The position numbers were made by a program, and so were the translations under genes. Below, in pieces: positions 17,119 to 27,054 of a stretch of 42,077 nucleotides of DNA. The notes beneath the pieces were generated by a model that saw nothing but the letters and a program-made list of their open reading frames with translations, was not told the DNA's origin and did no database searches. This stretch comes from Bacteroidales bacterium UBA6192 (GTDB lineage: Bacteria; Bacteroidota; Bacteroidia; Bacteroidales; F082). The DNA lies in the NCBI GenBank assembly GCA_002422725.1, contig DITE01000015.1, forward strand, positions 1 through 42,077. Reading direction: 5' to 3'. Each line of letters begins with the position of its first letter. Positions within the stretch are counted from its first letter, which is position 1.

Positions 17119-20016
17119 TTACTTCAGAACAAGTTTTTGAACCACTTTCCTGTCACCCGCCAACGCTTCAACGAGATAAACCCCCTTTGACAATCCACTC
17201 AGATCGATCGTAAGCTCACCTTCCATATGACCTTTGTAAGCATATACAATTTGTCCTGTAGGGTTGATGATGCTCAAGCTGCTAAAAGCTGCAGCAGTGT
17301 TTGTTCTGATTGTAAATTTCCCTTCAGTAGGATTAGGCGACACCAAAAACGCATCGTCTCCCTCCAAAGCCTCTATTCCAACTGTTGGTCCCAACTGTAC
17401 ATCAGTGAGATAGATTGGATTTCCATAGAAGCTATAAGTTTCGAAGGCAATCTGCACTCCAGTTTTTCCCAGCCATTGATCGAGGTTGAGGGTTATGCAG
17501 CCGGCACCCCATTCCACTCCACACCAGTCCCACACATTCACCGGACTGAAACCATCAGCCATCGGATGGGTTGCAAAATTGCCGCTTCCATTCTCAGCAT
17601 CGCCAAAAATGCGCGTCCAGCTTTGACCACAATCATCAGAAATATACACGATGAGGGAGTCGGCAAACTGGGTATGACGCTGTGCATAGGCATGGCGGAA
17701 GGATAGGTTCATATTGCCAAAATTACGCAGATCAAACAATGGACTAATCAATCTATCGCGCTGACCAATAGCGTAATAATTGTAAAAGTTAACCGATGCC
17801 GCTGTGGTAATGTCGTTCAAGCCTCCAACTGTAACAATTTCCCAGCCAATCTGATTGTCAGGATTTACCACTTGCCAGCCTGAAGCTTCAAAACCTGCTC
17901 CTTCAAACCTTTCTTCGAAAGGCAGGGCATAGCCTCCAACGGTGATCATATCAAAAATTGTTTTGCTTTCTGAACCGTTCAGGTTGGAGGTAGTGAGTGT
18001 AACCGAATAGGATGTTGGCTCTTCAAAAACTACCTCCGGATTTTGTGTGAAGGCATCGGTGCCATTCACAAAAGTCACTGTGGATGGACTAAACGCCCAC
18101 TCCCATTCGCGCGGCATGTAAAGGGTCTGGTCGGTAAACTTCACTGCACCACCTGTGCAAACCACTGTTTGATCTGCCACGAAATCTACTTCAGGCAACA
18201 GGGATGAACTTACAGTTATATAATCCGGTTTCACTATGGTGTTCGTGCCAAAACTATTTGTTGTGGTGAGGCTTACATCAAAGCTTCCTTCGGTAGCAAA
18301 GACAATTCCTGTGGGATGTTGTTCGGTTGATTGGGCAGGGTTTCCGCCTTCAAATGTCCACATCCACTCCTGTGGAACACCAATACTTAAGTCCGAAAAC
18401 TGAATATTCTCACCCAATGGGATAAGTGTTTCATTGGCTTGAAAATCCGGAACGGGTAAGAAAGGAATCCTGAGATAGGCCCACCAAGTTCCCCAGCGGT
18501 CGCCACCCGAAGGCAACTCGGCATATTCCTGCAACACCCAGAAGTCTTTGCCATTAACCGGATCAAGCATGGTGGCTGAATAATCGCCCCAACGGTTGCG
18601 TCCGCCGCCAAAGGTTTTGTAGTAGGGAGCACGCCCATCCTTGTATTGGTAGGGATCGCGCATGGTGTTGGGTTCATCATCTGCTGAACGGAACGAATAG
18701 GATGCACTCGCATACTGCTGTGATGAAAAACTGTTGTGACCGATCAGAACATCTTCAAAATCATTTACCGCTATTGTCGGGAATGCATATGACATCACAT
18801 TCGTTGGGTCGTCGATGCGGCCACGTTGCAAAATTGTTCCTTCGGTATCAAGTTGCCACCACTGAACAGCTGTTCGTTGAGGCGAGTTGGCAGGAAGAAA
18901 TATATGGTGAACGGCCCATATTTTGTTGTTTCTGAAAATCACATTTTCCATCCTGTGGTCTACTGAATTAATCAATTCAGAAGATCCAATCTGAGGCAAA
19001 AAATCACCGTTATTTCCTGCATTCCCAGCCCATGGATTGGGGGTTCCTATGCTTCCAACCATAGTAAAGGCGGGAGTATTGGTTTCGCCACTCACCTTAA
19101 ATAGCCTGATAAACCCATTGCCCCCGGTATTAGAATTGGCAGAAGAAACCAGATAAAGGTCTTCTTCGTCCTGATCAAAAGTAATTGCCGGAACAAGTGT
19201 AAAACCCTGATTGGTTGCAAAGCGGGTGAAGGGAATCGATTCGTCACCGGCATACATGGCTTGCTTATCAAAAACGTAGACAGTGCTGTAGAAATTACCG
19301 CCAAACATATTTCCTGAAACAGCTATCCATCTGTCGTTGAAACCCATGCTTGGGTAATCAAACCAGACCTGATTCTGCGGATCGGCTATAAATGAGTATA
19401 GATACCATGTACCGGTTGGGTCTGAATCTGCTGTAACACCCATATAAATCCTGGAATCGCCGGCAGTGCTTCCGGCACAGGTGACAAAAATCCACCTGTT
19501 TTCGTGTGAATCGTACAAAATTTTGGGGTCAAAAGTCCCACCACCGGGCAAACTTGCCCAAAACACACCCAGCGACATGGTAGAGAGGTTGTTGCCAATC
19601 CTATCCTGAATTCTCACTTCAGTATTCAGTGTAACCATCAGGTGATCGGGGCCGGGAGCTCCATTCACATCGGGTGGAATAGAATTGCCCGAGTCGTACA
19701 AACCTAAAAAGCTTGTGTCGGGAATGGGTGACACCTCCCTGTTTCGAAATCCAGTAACAGTTTTAGTTTCAGGCTCAATATAAATCACTTCTGCCGGATC
19801 AATTTCAAACTCAGGATTGTAGATAACAGGATTTGGTTTGCGAAACTCCCTGATCTGATAGGGTTCATATATCCTGGCCTGGGCTTCGATTTCGGAAAAT
19901 GCTTTCCGGACCGAGGCTTCGGATGTTCCCTGAAATTTTTCAATAAACTGTTGAGCATTCAACTGTTGCATCATAGCAAACAGCAGAATGAATATCCATG
20001 TGGCTCTAATTCTCAT
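17119..20016 (-). CDS. Large secreted PKD protein with T9SS type A sorting domain
   Basis: This 965-residue exported protein has a signal peptide ending about Ala21 (QLNAQ). Residues about 90-510 look like a beta-propeller or repeat domain (repeated W-I-F-V, W-Y-L-Y, D-Y-P-S-M blades), but no enzyme motif is recognisable. Then come two PKD domains (about 520-600 and 604-690, each with an EW-W-x-F centre), a MAM-like choice-of-anchor-J domain (about 695-880) and a type A sorting domain from VSPNPTEGKF at about 889 to the end. It lies 49 bp downstream of a second cargo gene whose C-terminal modules are clearly homologous. Likely a surface-attached or released protein acting on polymers or other cells; the substrate is unknown. 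Confidence 0.85.
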   Translation of the reverse strand: MRIRATWIFILLFAMMQQLNAQQFIEKFQGTSEASVRKAFSEIEAQARIYEPYQIREFRKPNPVIYNPEFEIDPAEVIYIEPETKTVTGFRNREVSPIPDTSFLGLYDSGNSIPPDVNGAPGPDHLMVTLNTEVRIQDRIGNNLSTMSLGVFWASLPGGGTFDPKILYDSHENRWIFVTCAGSTAGDSRIYMGVTADSDPTGTWYLYSFIADPQNQVWFDYPSMGFNDRWIAVSGNMFGGNFYSTVYVFDKQAMYAGDESIPFTRFATNQGFTLVPAITFDQDEEDLYLVSSANSNTGGNGFIRLFKVSGETNTPAFTMVGSIGTPNPWAGNAGNNGDFLPQIGSSELINSVDHRMENVIFRNNKIWAVHHIFLPANSPQRTAVQWWQLDTEGTILQRGRIDDPTNVMSYAFPTIAVNDFEDVLIGHNSFSSQQYASASYSFRSADDEPNTMRDPYQYKDGRAPYYKTFGGGRNRWGDYSATMLDPVNGKDFWVLQEYAELPSGGDRWGTWWAYLRIPFLPVPDFQANETLIPLGENIQFSDLSIGVPQEWMWTFEGGNPAQSTEQHPTGIVFATEGSFDVSLTTTNSFGTNTIVKPDYITVSSSLLPEVDFVADQTVVCTGGAVKFTDQTLYMPREWEWAFSPSTVTFVNGTDAFTQNPEVVFEEPTSYSVTLTTSNLNGSESKTIFDMITVGGYALPFEERFEGAGFEASGWQVVNPDNQIGWEIVTVGGLNDITTAASVNFYNYYAIGQRDRLISPLFDLRNFGNMNLSFRHAYAQRHTQFADSLIVYISDDCGQSWTRIFGDAENGSGNFATHPMADGFSPVNVWDWCGVEWGAGCITLNLDQWLGKTGVQIAFETYSFYGNPIYLTDVQLGPTVGIEALEGDDAFLVSPNPTEGKFTIRTNTAAAFSSLSIINPTGQIVYAYKGHMEGELTIDLSGLSKGVYLVEALAGDRKVVQKLVLK

Positions 20017-20065
20017 TATTCAATTTTTAATTAACGCTTGATTATTATATGTTATGTCAGACGAT

Positions 20066-23000
20066 TTAGTGCATGATCAATATTTTATTGATTCCACGGG
20101 CATTACCCTCTACCTTAAGCAAATAGATGCCCATTTCCCATCCGGCAGTCTGCACAAGGGTATTTGCTTGTGTAAACTGTCCTGATGAAAGTATGCGTCC
20201 ATGCAAATCTGTTATGGTGAAACGCTTTCCGACCCACTGGTCTGATACCGTTACATTTAGCAGCTTATCAGCTGGAACAGGGTAAAGCTGAATACCTGAA
20301 AGCTCCTGATTGACTGCGTTTGTAGCTGTTACGACGGTTAACTGCACATCACCAAGATAGAGGTTGTTGCCAAACTGGTTATACGATTCAAACCTAAGCT
20401 TGATGTTGGCCATACCGGCCCAGGCTGACAGATCGATCACCGGACAATCAACATCCGGGTTTCCTGAGCACCATTCGGTTTCATTAGCCGGTTCAAAGGA
20501 ACTCATTGTAGGTGCGGCAGTAATAAAACGGCCATTGTCATCCGGGCCATCGGCATAAATTCGTTGCCAGTTTTGACCACAATCGGACGAGATGCTGATG
20601 ATCAGGGAGTCCTTCTGTGTAAACCTTTGTGTGTAAGCATAATCAAAACTCAGGTACACGTTTTCATAGTCGCCAAAGTTAAGTGCTTTGGTAATCAAAT
20701 AATCCCGGGCAGTCATGCTGGTATAGCTGAAATAATTCATCCATGCCGTTGTTCTGCCTTCAGCTGTGGTTTTCGTTTCCCAGGTCCGGCCGTTATCAGG
20801 ATTTTCAACATCCCAGCCAATTTCTTCAAATGATTGTGATGCAAATGTTTCGGTCATTGGTATGGCTACTCCACCTATTGAAACATACTTTTCGAAAGTG
20901 AGTGAGGACGAACCGGTTTGGTTGGTGGCAGTCAGGGTAACATCGTAGGTTGTATTCAGGTTGAAGATAACTTCGGGATTCTGCGATGTTGCACTGGTTC
21001 CATTCGCAAAAGTAACATCATCCGGACTAAACGACCATAGCCAGCTATCAGGACAAATCTCGCTGAGATCAGTGAAAAGTACTGCTAAACCTGAACAACC
21101 TTCGGTATCGGATGCCATAAAGTTGACCTGTGGCGCCTGAGCCGGGCCAACAACTACATAATCTTCGATGGTTTTGGTATCTGACCCAACCGGGTTGGTC
21201 ACAGTGAGGGTCACTGAATAAACACCTTCCTGTGAATAAACAATATTCTGCGGATGCTGGTCAGTTGACACGGATGGTGTTCCACCTTCAAAATTCCACT
21301 CCCAGGTGTAAGGTACTCCTGATGTCAGGTCAGTAAAGGATATTCCACAATTGGCATAAGGCTGTGTGGTGGAAGCCTCAAAATTGGCTTCAAGTGTTCC
21401 ATAGTAAGGTGGCGAACTCCACAATCCCCTGCCATAGGTACCTGCCCTGATAACATCGTTCGATGGGTTCTCGGCATCATAATATATTTCGATTTCGGTA
21501 ACCCTGCCGCTTGCCGGAAAACCGTCAGAATAACTGATCCACTCGCTCATCGATGCATCCCGATAGAAGATTCCGATATCAGTCCCCAGGTACAATCCTT
21601 CGTTGCTATTCTTGTAATAAGCAATGGAGTTGAAGTTTACATTGGGCAGGTTGGCGGTCATATTCTGCCATGTCTGGCCTTTATCAGTCGATTTGTAAAT
21701 AAGGTTTTGCTGAGCGATATACACAACATTTTCGTCAAAAGGACTTGTTTCGATCGCTGTAACACTGTTTGAAACCGGAAGTGAACCCGTTAATGTGGTC
21801 CATTGAACACCGGAGGCTTTTGCATTGTCGGTCCGGTAAAACCTGTTGCCACTTGCAGCATATAGTATATCGGTATTTGCCCTGGATTGCGCCAGCACAC
21901 TCATGTTGTTCGAACTCATGGTAGATATTTTGGTCCAGGAAACACTGTTCACGTTTCCAGCCTTGATGTTGGTGCTTCTCCAGACATTCTTGTATCCGAT
22001 AAACATCACGTTCGGATTGATGTGGTCAATGATAAATGGGGTTACCCATGCACCCCCTTCAGTAATCCCGTTGGAGCCTTCTCCGGCAATTTGACCCTGA
22101 TTGCTGTGATTGAAATGACGGTACACAGGTCCATAATACAGTGTTGAGTAGCTGTAACGCTCATCTGTCGGGTCAAAGGCACATTCCATACCATCGCCGC
22201 CATTCACAGCAATCCAGTCATCATCGGCCAGAGTAGATGTTCCATTGTCCTGATAGCCATTGATCACATAGCCGGGATCTGTAAGGCTCTGGCCAATTTT
22301 ATAAGCCTGGCTGATTACCAGTCCATTAGAAATTTCTGTCCAGGTAGTTCCTCCGTTTGCAGTCCAGTAAAATCCGCCATCATTACCCACATACAGTCTG
22401 TTGTTGATGGGTGAGTATTCCAGTATATGAAGGTCGGCATGCACCGAAGGCACACCACAATCGCCCCACCAATGCGAGTTGATCGACCAGCTTTGTCCGC
22501 CATTGGTCGATTTAAAGTTGTTTACCCCTCCTGCATGAATGATATCGGCATTGGTCGGGTCAACTGACATATCAAGGTCGTACCATGCCTGTCCGCCGCT
22601 GCCACCATTGCAACCCCAGCTCATAATGTTGGGCGTGGTGGAACGGGTGGTGAAACTTAGCCCGGCATCGGTGGAACGGTAAATACCTTTAAAAGAATCA
22701 CCATTGGTAATCAGAAAATATACCACATCCGGACTGGCTGGCGAAACGCCGATCACCCCGCGGGAGCCACCCGGAAGACCTTCATTGATTACAGTAAAAT
22801 TATTTCCTCCGTCGGTGGAACGATAAAATGTACCACCTGATGCAGCATACACTATGGACGGATTATCTGACTTAAAAACAATTTCTTTAAAATTTCCGTT
22901 GGCAGTGCTCGTCCAGGAAGCACCATTGTTGGTTGACTTAAAAACACCTGATGAGGTTGCTGCCAGCAGATAAGATGGATCAGCCGGATGCATGATCATG

Positions 23001-23710
23001 CGGCCAACGGTTGTATTGCCCATCCCCGAATTAGATGCGGAAAATGTTTGTCCGCCGTCAACACTTTTCCAGACACCATGACCCGGAGCATCGCCGGCAT
23101 CGCGGTCGCCTGTTCCAATATAAACGATATCAGGATTGCTGTAATCTACAACGATAGCCGAAACACCCAGTGTTGGCATAACATCTGTGTAAGTTTCCCA
23201 TGTTTGGCCATGGTCATGGGTAATCCAGAGTCCGCCGGCAGGTGCGCCAACAAAAAGAACGTTCGGGTCGGTAGGGTGAAAAGCAATGGCATTGAGGCGG
23301 CCAAGACCACGATACCCATTGTAACCTGAGGGCACCGTAAACGGACCAAGAGGTTCCCAATCGCCAAACAGCGATCTGTCAGCATTGTTTTGTTTCCATG
23401 ACTCCCAGGCTTTCAGGTCACGGTCAACAGCAGGTCTTGTGCCGTCAGGTGAAACACGTTGCCCCATCCAATATTCCCAGCGTTTAAACGGTTTCCAACC
23501 CGAACCTTTGGTTACTTCACGACCTTCCCAAAACAGGTTAAAGGCGCGCTGCACCTCGAAAAAGTTCACATCCTGATCCTGCATCATTTCCACCCAATGG
23601 GGTGTCGAAGCCAACTCAGCATCACTATACTGTGCCTGAGCCTGAACAAATTGAAACGAAATTAAACTTAATGCTGCCGCAAAAAGCAAGCGTGAAATAC
23701 GGTGTTTCAT
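20066..23710 (-). CDS. BNR/sortilin-like beta-propeller PKD protein with T9SS type A sorting domain
   Basis: This 1214-residue exported protein has a signal peptide ending near residue 24 (VQAQ). Residues about 110-765 hold many BNR/Asp-box repeats (S-x-D-G-G-x-T-F/W, for example SVDGGQTF, STNNGASW, STDGGNNF, STDKGQTW), as in sortilin/VPS10 and sialidase-like propellers. Two PKD domains follow (about 770-855 and 860-945), then a choice-of-anchor-J domain (about 950-1130) and a type A sorting domain (YPVPADK at about 1143 to the end). BNR repeats alone do not prove glycosidase activity, and no sialidase triad was identified. It is the first gene of a probable two-gene transcript with the 965-residue protein. 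Confidence 0.87.
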   Translation of the reverse strand: MKHRISRLLFAAALSLISFQFVQAQAQYSDAELASTPHWVEMMQDQDVNFFEVQRAFNLFWEGREVTKGSGWKPFKRWEYWMGQRVSPDGTRPAVDRDLKAWESWKQNNADRSLFGDWEPLGPFTVPSGYNGYRGLGRLNAIAFHPTDPNVLFVGAPAGGLWITHDHGQTWETYTDVMPTLGVSAIVVDYSNPDIVYIGTGDRDAGDAPGHGVWKSVDGGQTFSASNSGMGNTTVGRMIMHPADPSYLLAATSSGVFKSTNNGASWTSTANGNFKEIVFKSDNPSIVYAASGGTFYRSTDGGNNFTVINEGLPGGSRGVIGVSPASPDVVYFLITNGDSFKGIYRSTDAGLSFTTRSTTPNIMSWGCNGGSGGQAWYDLDMSVDPTNADIIHAGGVNNFKSTNGGQSWSINSHWWGDCGVPSVHADLHILEYSPINNRLYVGNDGGFYWTANGGTTWTEISNGLVISQAYKIGQSLTDPGYVINGYQDNGTSTLADDDWIAVNGGDGMECAFDPTDERYSYSTLYYGPVYRHFNHSNQGQIAGEGSNGITEGGAWVTPFIIDHINPNVMFIGYKNVWRSTNIKAGNVNSVSWTKISTMSSNNMSVLAQSRANTDILYAASGNRFYRTDNAKASGVQWTTLTGSLPVSNSVTAIETSPFDENVVYIAQQNLIYKSTDKGQTWQNMTANLPNVNFNSIAYYKNSNEGLYLGTDIGIFYRDASMSEWISYSDGFPASGRVTEIEIYYDAENPSNDVIRAGTYGRGLWSSPPYYGTLEANFEASTTQPYANCGISFTDLTSGVPYTWEWNFEGGTPSVSTDQHPQNIVYSQEGVYSVTLTVTNPVGSDTKTIEDYVVVGPAQAPQVNFMASDTEGCSGLAVLFTDLSEICPDSWLWSFSPDDVTFANGTSATSQNPEVIFNLNTTYDVTLTATNQTGSSSLTFEKYVSIGGVAIPMTETFASQSFEEIGWDVENPDNGRTWETKTTAEGRTTAWMNYFSYTSMTARDYLITKALNFGDYENVYLSFDYAYTQRFTQKDSLIISISSDCGQNWQRIYADGPDDNGRFITAAPTMSSFEPANETEWCSGNPDVDCPVIDLSAWAGMANIKLRFESYNQFGNNLYLGDVQLTVVTATNAVNQELSGIQLYPVPADKLLNVTVSDQWVGKRFTITDLHGRILSSGQFTQANTLVQTAGWEMGIYLLKVEGNARGINKILIMH

Positions 23711-23755
23711 GGTAAAGATTTGTGTATGATTGAATGATGATTATTGCCCAAGAGG

Positions 23756-23763
23756 CAAAAATA
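23756..23763 (-). promoter_or_regulatory. Bacteroidota -7 promoter element (TATTTTTG) for the T9SS cargo pair
   Basis: A perfect TAnnTTTG match on the minus strand, about 45 bp before the ATG at 23710. No good TTTG at the expected distance was found, so this is only a partial promoter match. Confidence 0.4.
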
Positions 23764-23791
23764 GCTAATATCACCGAATTAGACAGCTACG

Positions 23792-23811
23792 AAATGCATT
23801 TTGTTGCATTT
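23792..23811. terminator. Weak hairpin after prfC
   Basis: AAATGCA (23792-23798) and TGCATTT (23805-23811) form a perfect 7-bp stem with a six-base loop, 9 bp past the prfC stop. It lacks a GC-rich stem and a good T-run, so termination is only a possibility. Confidence 0.3.
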
Positions 23812-23819
23812 GTATTGTA

Positions 23820-25394
23820 TCAGAATTCTGAGGTGAAATAAAAGTTGATGTCCGGGTATTTCTCCTGAGCAATTTGCAACGAATAGGGAGAGTCGGCCAG
23901 AAACACATCGCGTTTTTCTTTGTCAAAGGCCAGAAATGAGGCTTTGCGCATTTTGAAATCATCGAGCATGGCCTTGTTGTTACTTGTTATCCAGGCAGTT
24001 TTGTAAAGCGTGATGGGCTCGTAACGACAACTAGCACCGTATTCGTGTAAGAGCCGGTGCTGAATAACCTCAAACTGCAAAGCACCAACAGTGCCGATAA
24101 TTTTACGGCCGGTTGCCTTGCCTGTAAACAGCTGGGCAACACCTTCGTCAGTGAGCTGTTCCAAGCCTTTTGCCAATTGTTTCGACTTCATCGGGTCGGC
24201 ATTTTCAACGTAACGGAAAAGCTCGGGCGAGAAACTCGGGATACCTTTGTAATGCAGCATTTCGCCTTCGGTAAGTGTGTCGCCTATTTTGAAATTCCCG
24301 GCATCATACAGCCCAACGATATCGCCAGGAAAAGCCTCATCCACCACCGATTTTTTCTGGGCCATAAAGGCTGTCGGGTTCGAAAATTTAAGGCTTCGGC
24401 CAAGACGGATATGATAATAGGGCTTGTTGCGTTCGAAACGACCCGAAACGATGCGAACGAAAGCAATTCTGTCGCGGTGGTTGGGATCCATATTGGCATG
24501 TATCTTGAACACAAATCCACTGAACTGGTCTTCGGCAGGATCAACATGCCGTTCCTCCGCATCGCGTCCAATGGGTGTCGGGGCAATGCGGACAAAACAA
24601 TCGAGAAGCTCTTTCACCCCGAAATTGTTCAGGGCACTGCCGAAAAACACGGGGCAAATATCCCCGTTCAGGTAATCATCCACCCTGAAAGCGGGGTAGA
24701 CCCCTTCAACAAGGTGAAGCTCTTCGCGCAGGGTATCTGCGTCGCTGCCAATGTATTGTTTCAAAGCAGGATTGTTCAGATCGCTGAATGCAACACCTTC
24801 TTCGATGTGTTGTTTGCTGGGTTCAAAAAGATACAGGTTCCGTTCAAAAATGTTGTAAACCCCTTTAAAAAACTGTCCCATATTGATAGGCCAGCTGAGA
24901 GGGGTGACATGCAGATTCAGTTTTTTTTCAATCTCATCGAGCAGTTCGAAGGCGTCTTTGCCGGGTCGGTCGAGTTTGTTGATAAACACGATGATGGGTG
25001 TTTTGCGCATGCGGCACACCTTGACCAGTTTTTCTGTCTGTGGCTCAACGCCTTTGGCCACGTCAATCACCACGATCACACTGTCGACAGCGGTGAGGGT
25101 TCTGAAAGTGTCTTCTGCAAAGTCCTGGTGACCGGGAGTATCGAGGATGTTAACCATCTGATCCTGGTATTCGAAGCCCATCACCGAAGTTGCAACGGAT
25201 ATACCGCGCTGGCGTTCAATTTCCATCCAGTCGGAGGTAGCGGTTTTGCGTATTTTGTTTGACTTCACTGCACCGGCAACCTGAATAGCACCCCCATAGA
25301 GCAATAGCTTTTCGGTGAGGGTGGTTTTCCCCGCATCGGGGTGACTGATAATGGCAAAAGTGCGGCGCCGGCTAATCTCTTTCTTCAGACTCAT
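23820..25394 (-). CDS. prfC: Peptide chain release factor 3
   Basis: This 524-residue translational GTPase recycles RF1/RF2 from the ribosome after termination. The G motifs are all present: ISHPDAGKTTL (G1, residues about 17-27), the RGISV switch region, DTPGHQDF (G3) and NKLDR (G4). The C-terminal half carries the RF3-specific domains, including GALQFEVIQHRL. The length is normal. It has its own strong promoter at 25410-25440, whose predicted start leaves a leader of about 10 bases. It is divergent from the GNAT-like gene at 25598. Confidence 0.97.
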   Translation of the reverse strand: MSLKKEISRRRTFAIISHPDAGKTTLTEKLLLYGGAIQVAGAVKSNKIRKTATSDWMEIERQRGISVATSVMGFEYQDQMVNILDTPGHQDFAEDTFRTLTAVDSVIVVIDVAKGVEPQTEKLVKVCRMRKTPIIVFINKLDRPGKDAFELLDEIEKKLNLHVTPLSWPINMGQFFKGVYNIFERNLYLFEPSKQHIEEGVAFSDLNNPALKQYIGSDADTLREELHLVEGVYPAFRVDDYLNGDICPVFFGSALNNFGVKELLDCFVRIAPTPIGRDAEERHVDPAEDQFSGFVFKIHANMDPNHRDRIAFVRIVSGRFERNKPYYHIRLGRSLKFSNPTAFMAQKKSVVDEAFPGDIVGLYDAGNFKIGDTLTEGEMLHYKGIPSFSPELFRYVENADPMKSKQLAKGLEQLTDEGVAQLFTGKATGRKIIGTVGALQFEVIQHRLLHEYGASCRYEPITLYKTAWITSNNKAMLDDFKMRKASFLAFDKEKRDVFLADSPYSLQIAQEKYPDINFYFTSEF

Positions 25395-25409
25395 TCAAAA
25401 AAATTTTTG

Positions 25410-25440
25410 CAAAAGTACGGCAAATGGCCATAGCCACAAA
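25410..25440 (-). promoter_or_regulatory. Promoter of prfC
   Basis: On the minus strand TTTG (25440-25437) and TACTTTTG (25417-25410) are separated by exactly 19 bp, a perfect match to the Bacteroidota TTTG-N19-TAnnTTTG consensus. It lies 16-46 bp before the prfC ATG. This is the best two-box promoter in the window together with the one at 27055. Confidence 0.75.
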
Positions 25441-25597
25441 AACCAGTTTGAAATGATGCCTTACTCTCTCTGATCCCTGAATGCATTCTTTACAAACTAT
25501 AGATGAAGGTAGTCCCCGACAGGCTGTATTTTCATTAAAAAATGTTTTACGTGTTCAAATTCGCTAATTTGCACGTTTATTCAACAAACCGAGGTTT

Positions 25598-26719
25598 ATG
25601 CCCGTTACCATCAGAATTGTCAGCAACAGAAGCGATCTGAGACAATTTATCTATCTGCCCGAGAAAATCCACCGGAATCACCCCCAATGGGTACATCCCT
25701 TGTATGCAGATGAATGGAAATACTTTGATCCGGACAAAAACAAATCCTTCGCCTATGCCGAAACAGTGATGGCTCTGGCCTGGCAAGGCAATACGGTCGC
25801 GGGCAGGATCATGGGCATTATCAACAGGCGCTACAATGATGCGCACAATCAGCAGCATGCCCGTTTTTGTTTCTTTGAGTGCGAGGAAAACCATGACGTT
25901 GCCCGGTCGCTGCTGTCCTTTATCGAAAACTGGGCACGCGAAAAAGGCATGGCACGCCTGGTTGGTCCCCTTGCATTTTCCGACAAGGATCCGCAAGGCA
26001 TGATGATCGAAGGCTTCGGGGAGGAAGCGGTAATCGACACCAACTATAGCCTGCCCTGGATGAGTCAGATGCTCGAATCAAAAGGTTTTGGCAAGGAAAT
26101 CGATCTGGTAAGTTACAAAGTGAATATCCCTGAAACCGTTCCGGCATACCTGTTAAAAAACTGCGAAAGAGCCGTGCGCAACAATAATCTGGTGGTGCAT
26201 GAATTTACCTCCAGAAAACAGTTGAAACCCTGGATAGTGCCTGTTTTTCGTCTGATAAACGAAACCTACCTGCATATTTATGGCTTCATCCCAATGACCG
26301 AAGCCGAGATGCACGAAATGGCCGACAGGTATATTCCTGTTTTAAACCCAAAATTTATCAAAATTGTTACCTCAACAGATGGTGAACTCATCGCCTTTTT
26401 AATCAGCATGCCCGAACTCAGCCCGGGTATACGCAGGGCGAAAGGAAAGCTGTGGCCTGTTGGCTGGTTTCACATCCTTCGCGAAGCCAAACGAAGCCGC
26501 CTGCTGACCATGTTGCTCGGAGCCATCAAGGAATCGCAGCGGGGCAAAGGAATAGATGCGCTGATGGCTATAAAAATCCTCGAATCGGCTCAAAAGGCAG
26601 GTATGAAGACCATCGACAGCCACCTGGTGATGGAGTCGAACAAACAGATGCGGGCTGAATATGAAAAGATTGGCGGAACTGTTCACAAAAGATTCAGAAT
26701 ATTTGGGAAGGATCTGTGA
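25598..26719 (+). CDS. GNAT-like acetyltransferase-family protein of unknown substrate
   Basis: This 373-residue cytoplasmic protein has no signal peptide. The N-terminal third (H-P-Q-W-V-x-P, Y-A-E-x-V-M-A-L-A-W-Q-G-x-x-V-A-G-R-I-M-G-I-I-N) resembles the beta-strand arrangement of GNAT folds, followed by RLVGPLAFSDKDPQGMMIEGF and a second GNAT-like half with the acceptor-type KESQRGKGIDALM segment (compare R/Q-x-x-G-x-G/A for acetyl-CoA binding). I recall similar proteins from many Bacteroidota as uncharacterised conserved genes, so the reaction is unknown. It is divergent from prfC. A -7-like TAATTTG lies about 25 bp upstream but is one base short of the consensus. Confidence 0.65.
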   Translation: MPVTIRIVSNRSDLRQFIYLPEKIHRNHPQWVHPLYADEWKYFDPDKNKSFAYAETVMALAWQGNTVAGRIMGIINRRYNDAHNQQHARFCFFECEENHDVARSLLSFIENWAREKGMARLVGPLAFSDKDPQGMMIEGFGEEAVIDTNYSLPWMSQMLESKGFGKEIDLVSYKVNIPETVPAYLLKNCERAVRNNNLVVHEFTSRKQLKPWIVPVFRLINETYLHIYGFIPMTEAEMHEMADRYIPVLNPKFIKIVTSTDGELIAFLISMPELSPGIRRAKGKLWPVGWFHILREAKRSRLLTMLLGAIKESQRGKGIDALMAIKILESAQKAGMKTIDSHLVMESNKQMRAEYEKIGGTVHKRFRIFGKDL

Positions 26720-26764
26720 ATATGGAACTGCCTACAAGTAAACTCTCCGTACAAGAGACTATTA

Positions 26765-27041
26765 CACAAAGTACCGCAGAGAATCACGGAGTGACACAAA
26801 GAGATTATGGATTCAGTATCAATATAAAAATCCTCGTCAAATCTATTTTTCTTCGTGAAACTTAGTGTCTTCTTTGTGGCTCTCTGTGTAATAGCTATAA
26901 CACAAAGTTCCGCAAAGAATCACAGAGGTGCACAAAGAGATAAGGATTCATAATCAATATAAAAATCCTCTGCACATCTATTTTCTTAGTGGAACTTCGC
27001 GTCTTCTTTGTGGCTCTCTGTGCAATAGCTAAATCACAAAG
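26765..27041. repeat. Two tandem ~135-bp CACAAAG/CTTTGTG repeat units
   Basis: Unit 1 (26765-26900) and unit 2 (26901-27034) are similar along their whole length. Each begins CACAAAG and ends with CTTTGTGGCTCTCTGTG followed by a conserved AATAGCT; a third unit starts at 27035 but stops after CACAAAG plus a few bases. Beginning and end of each unit are imperfect inverted repeats, so each can fold. A related single element is at 32411-32508. No coding potential. The form suggests a small non-autonomous, REP/MITE-like element. Confidence 0.8.
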
Positions 27042-27054
27042 TTATGCACCTGAA

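Noticed and set aside
20066..23710. Sialidase assignment for the BNR propeller protein
   Set aside because: Asp-box repeats are present but I could not identify the arginine triad or other catalytic residues, so only a propeller is claimed.
24057..25262. 401-codon open frame on the plus strand
   Set aside because: It is the antisense shadow of prfC, whose motifs on the minus strand are complete; the plus-strand translation has no recognisable family.
26765..27041. CRISPR array
   Set aside because: Only two long units with internal inverted repeats and no constant short repeat with unique spacers; no cas genes.
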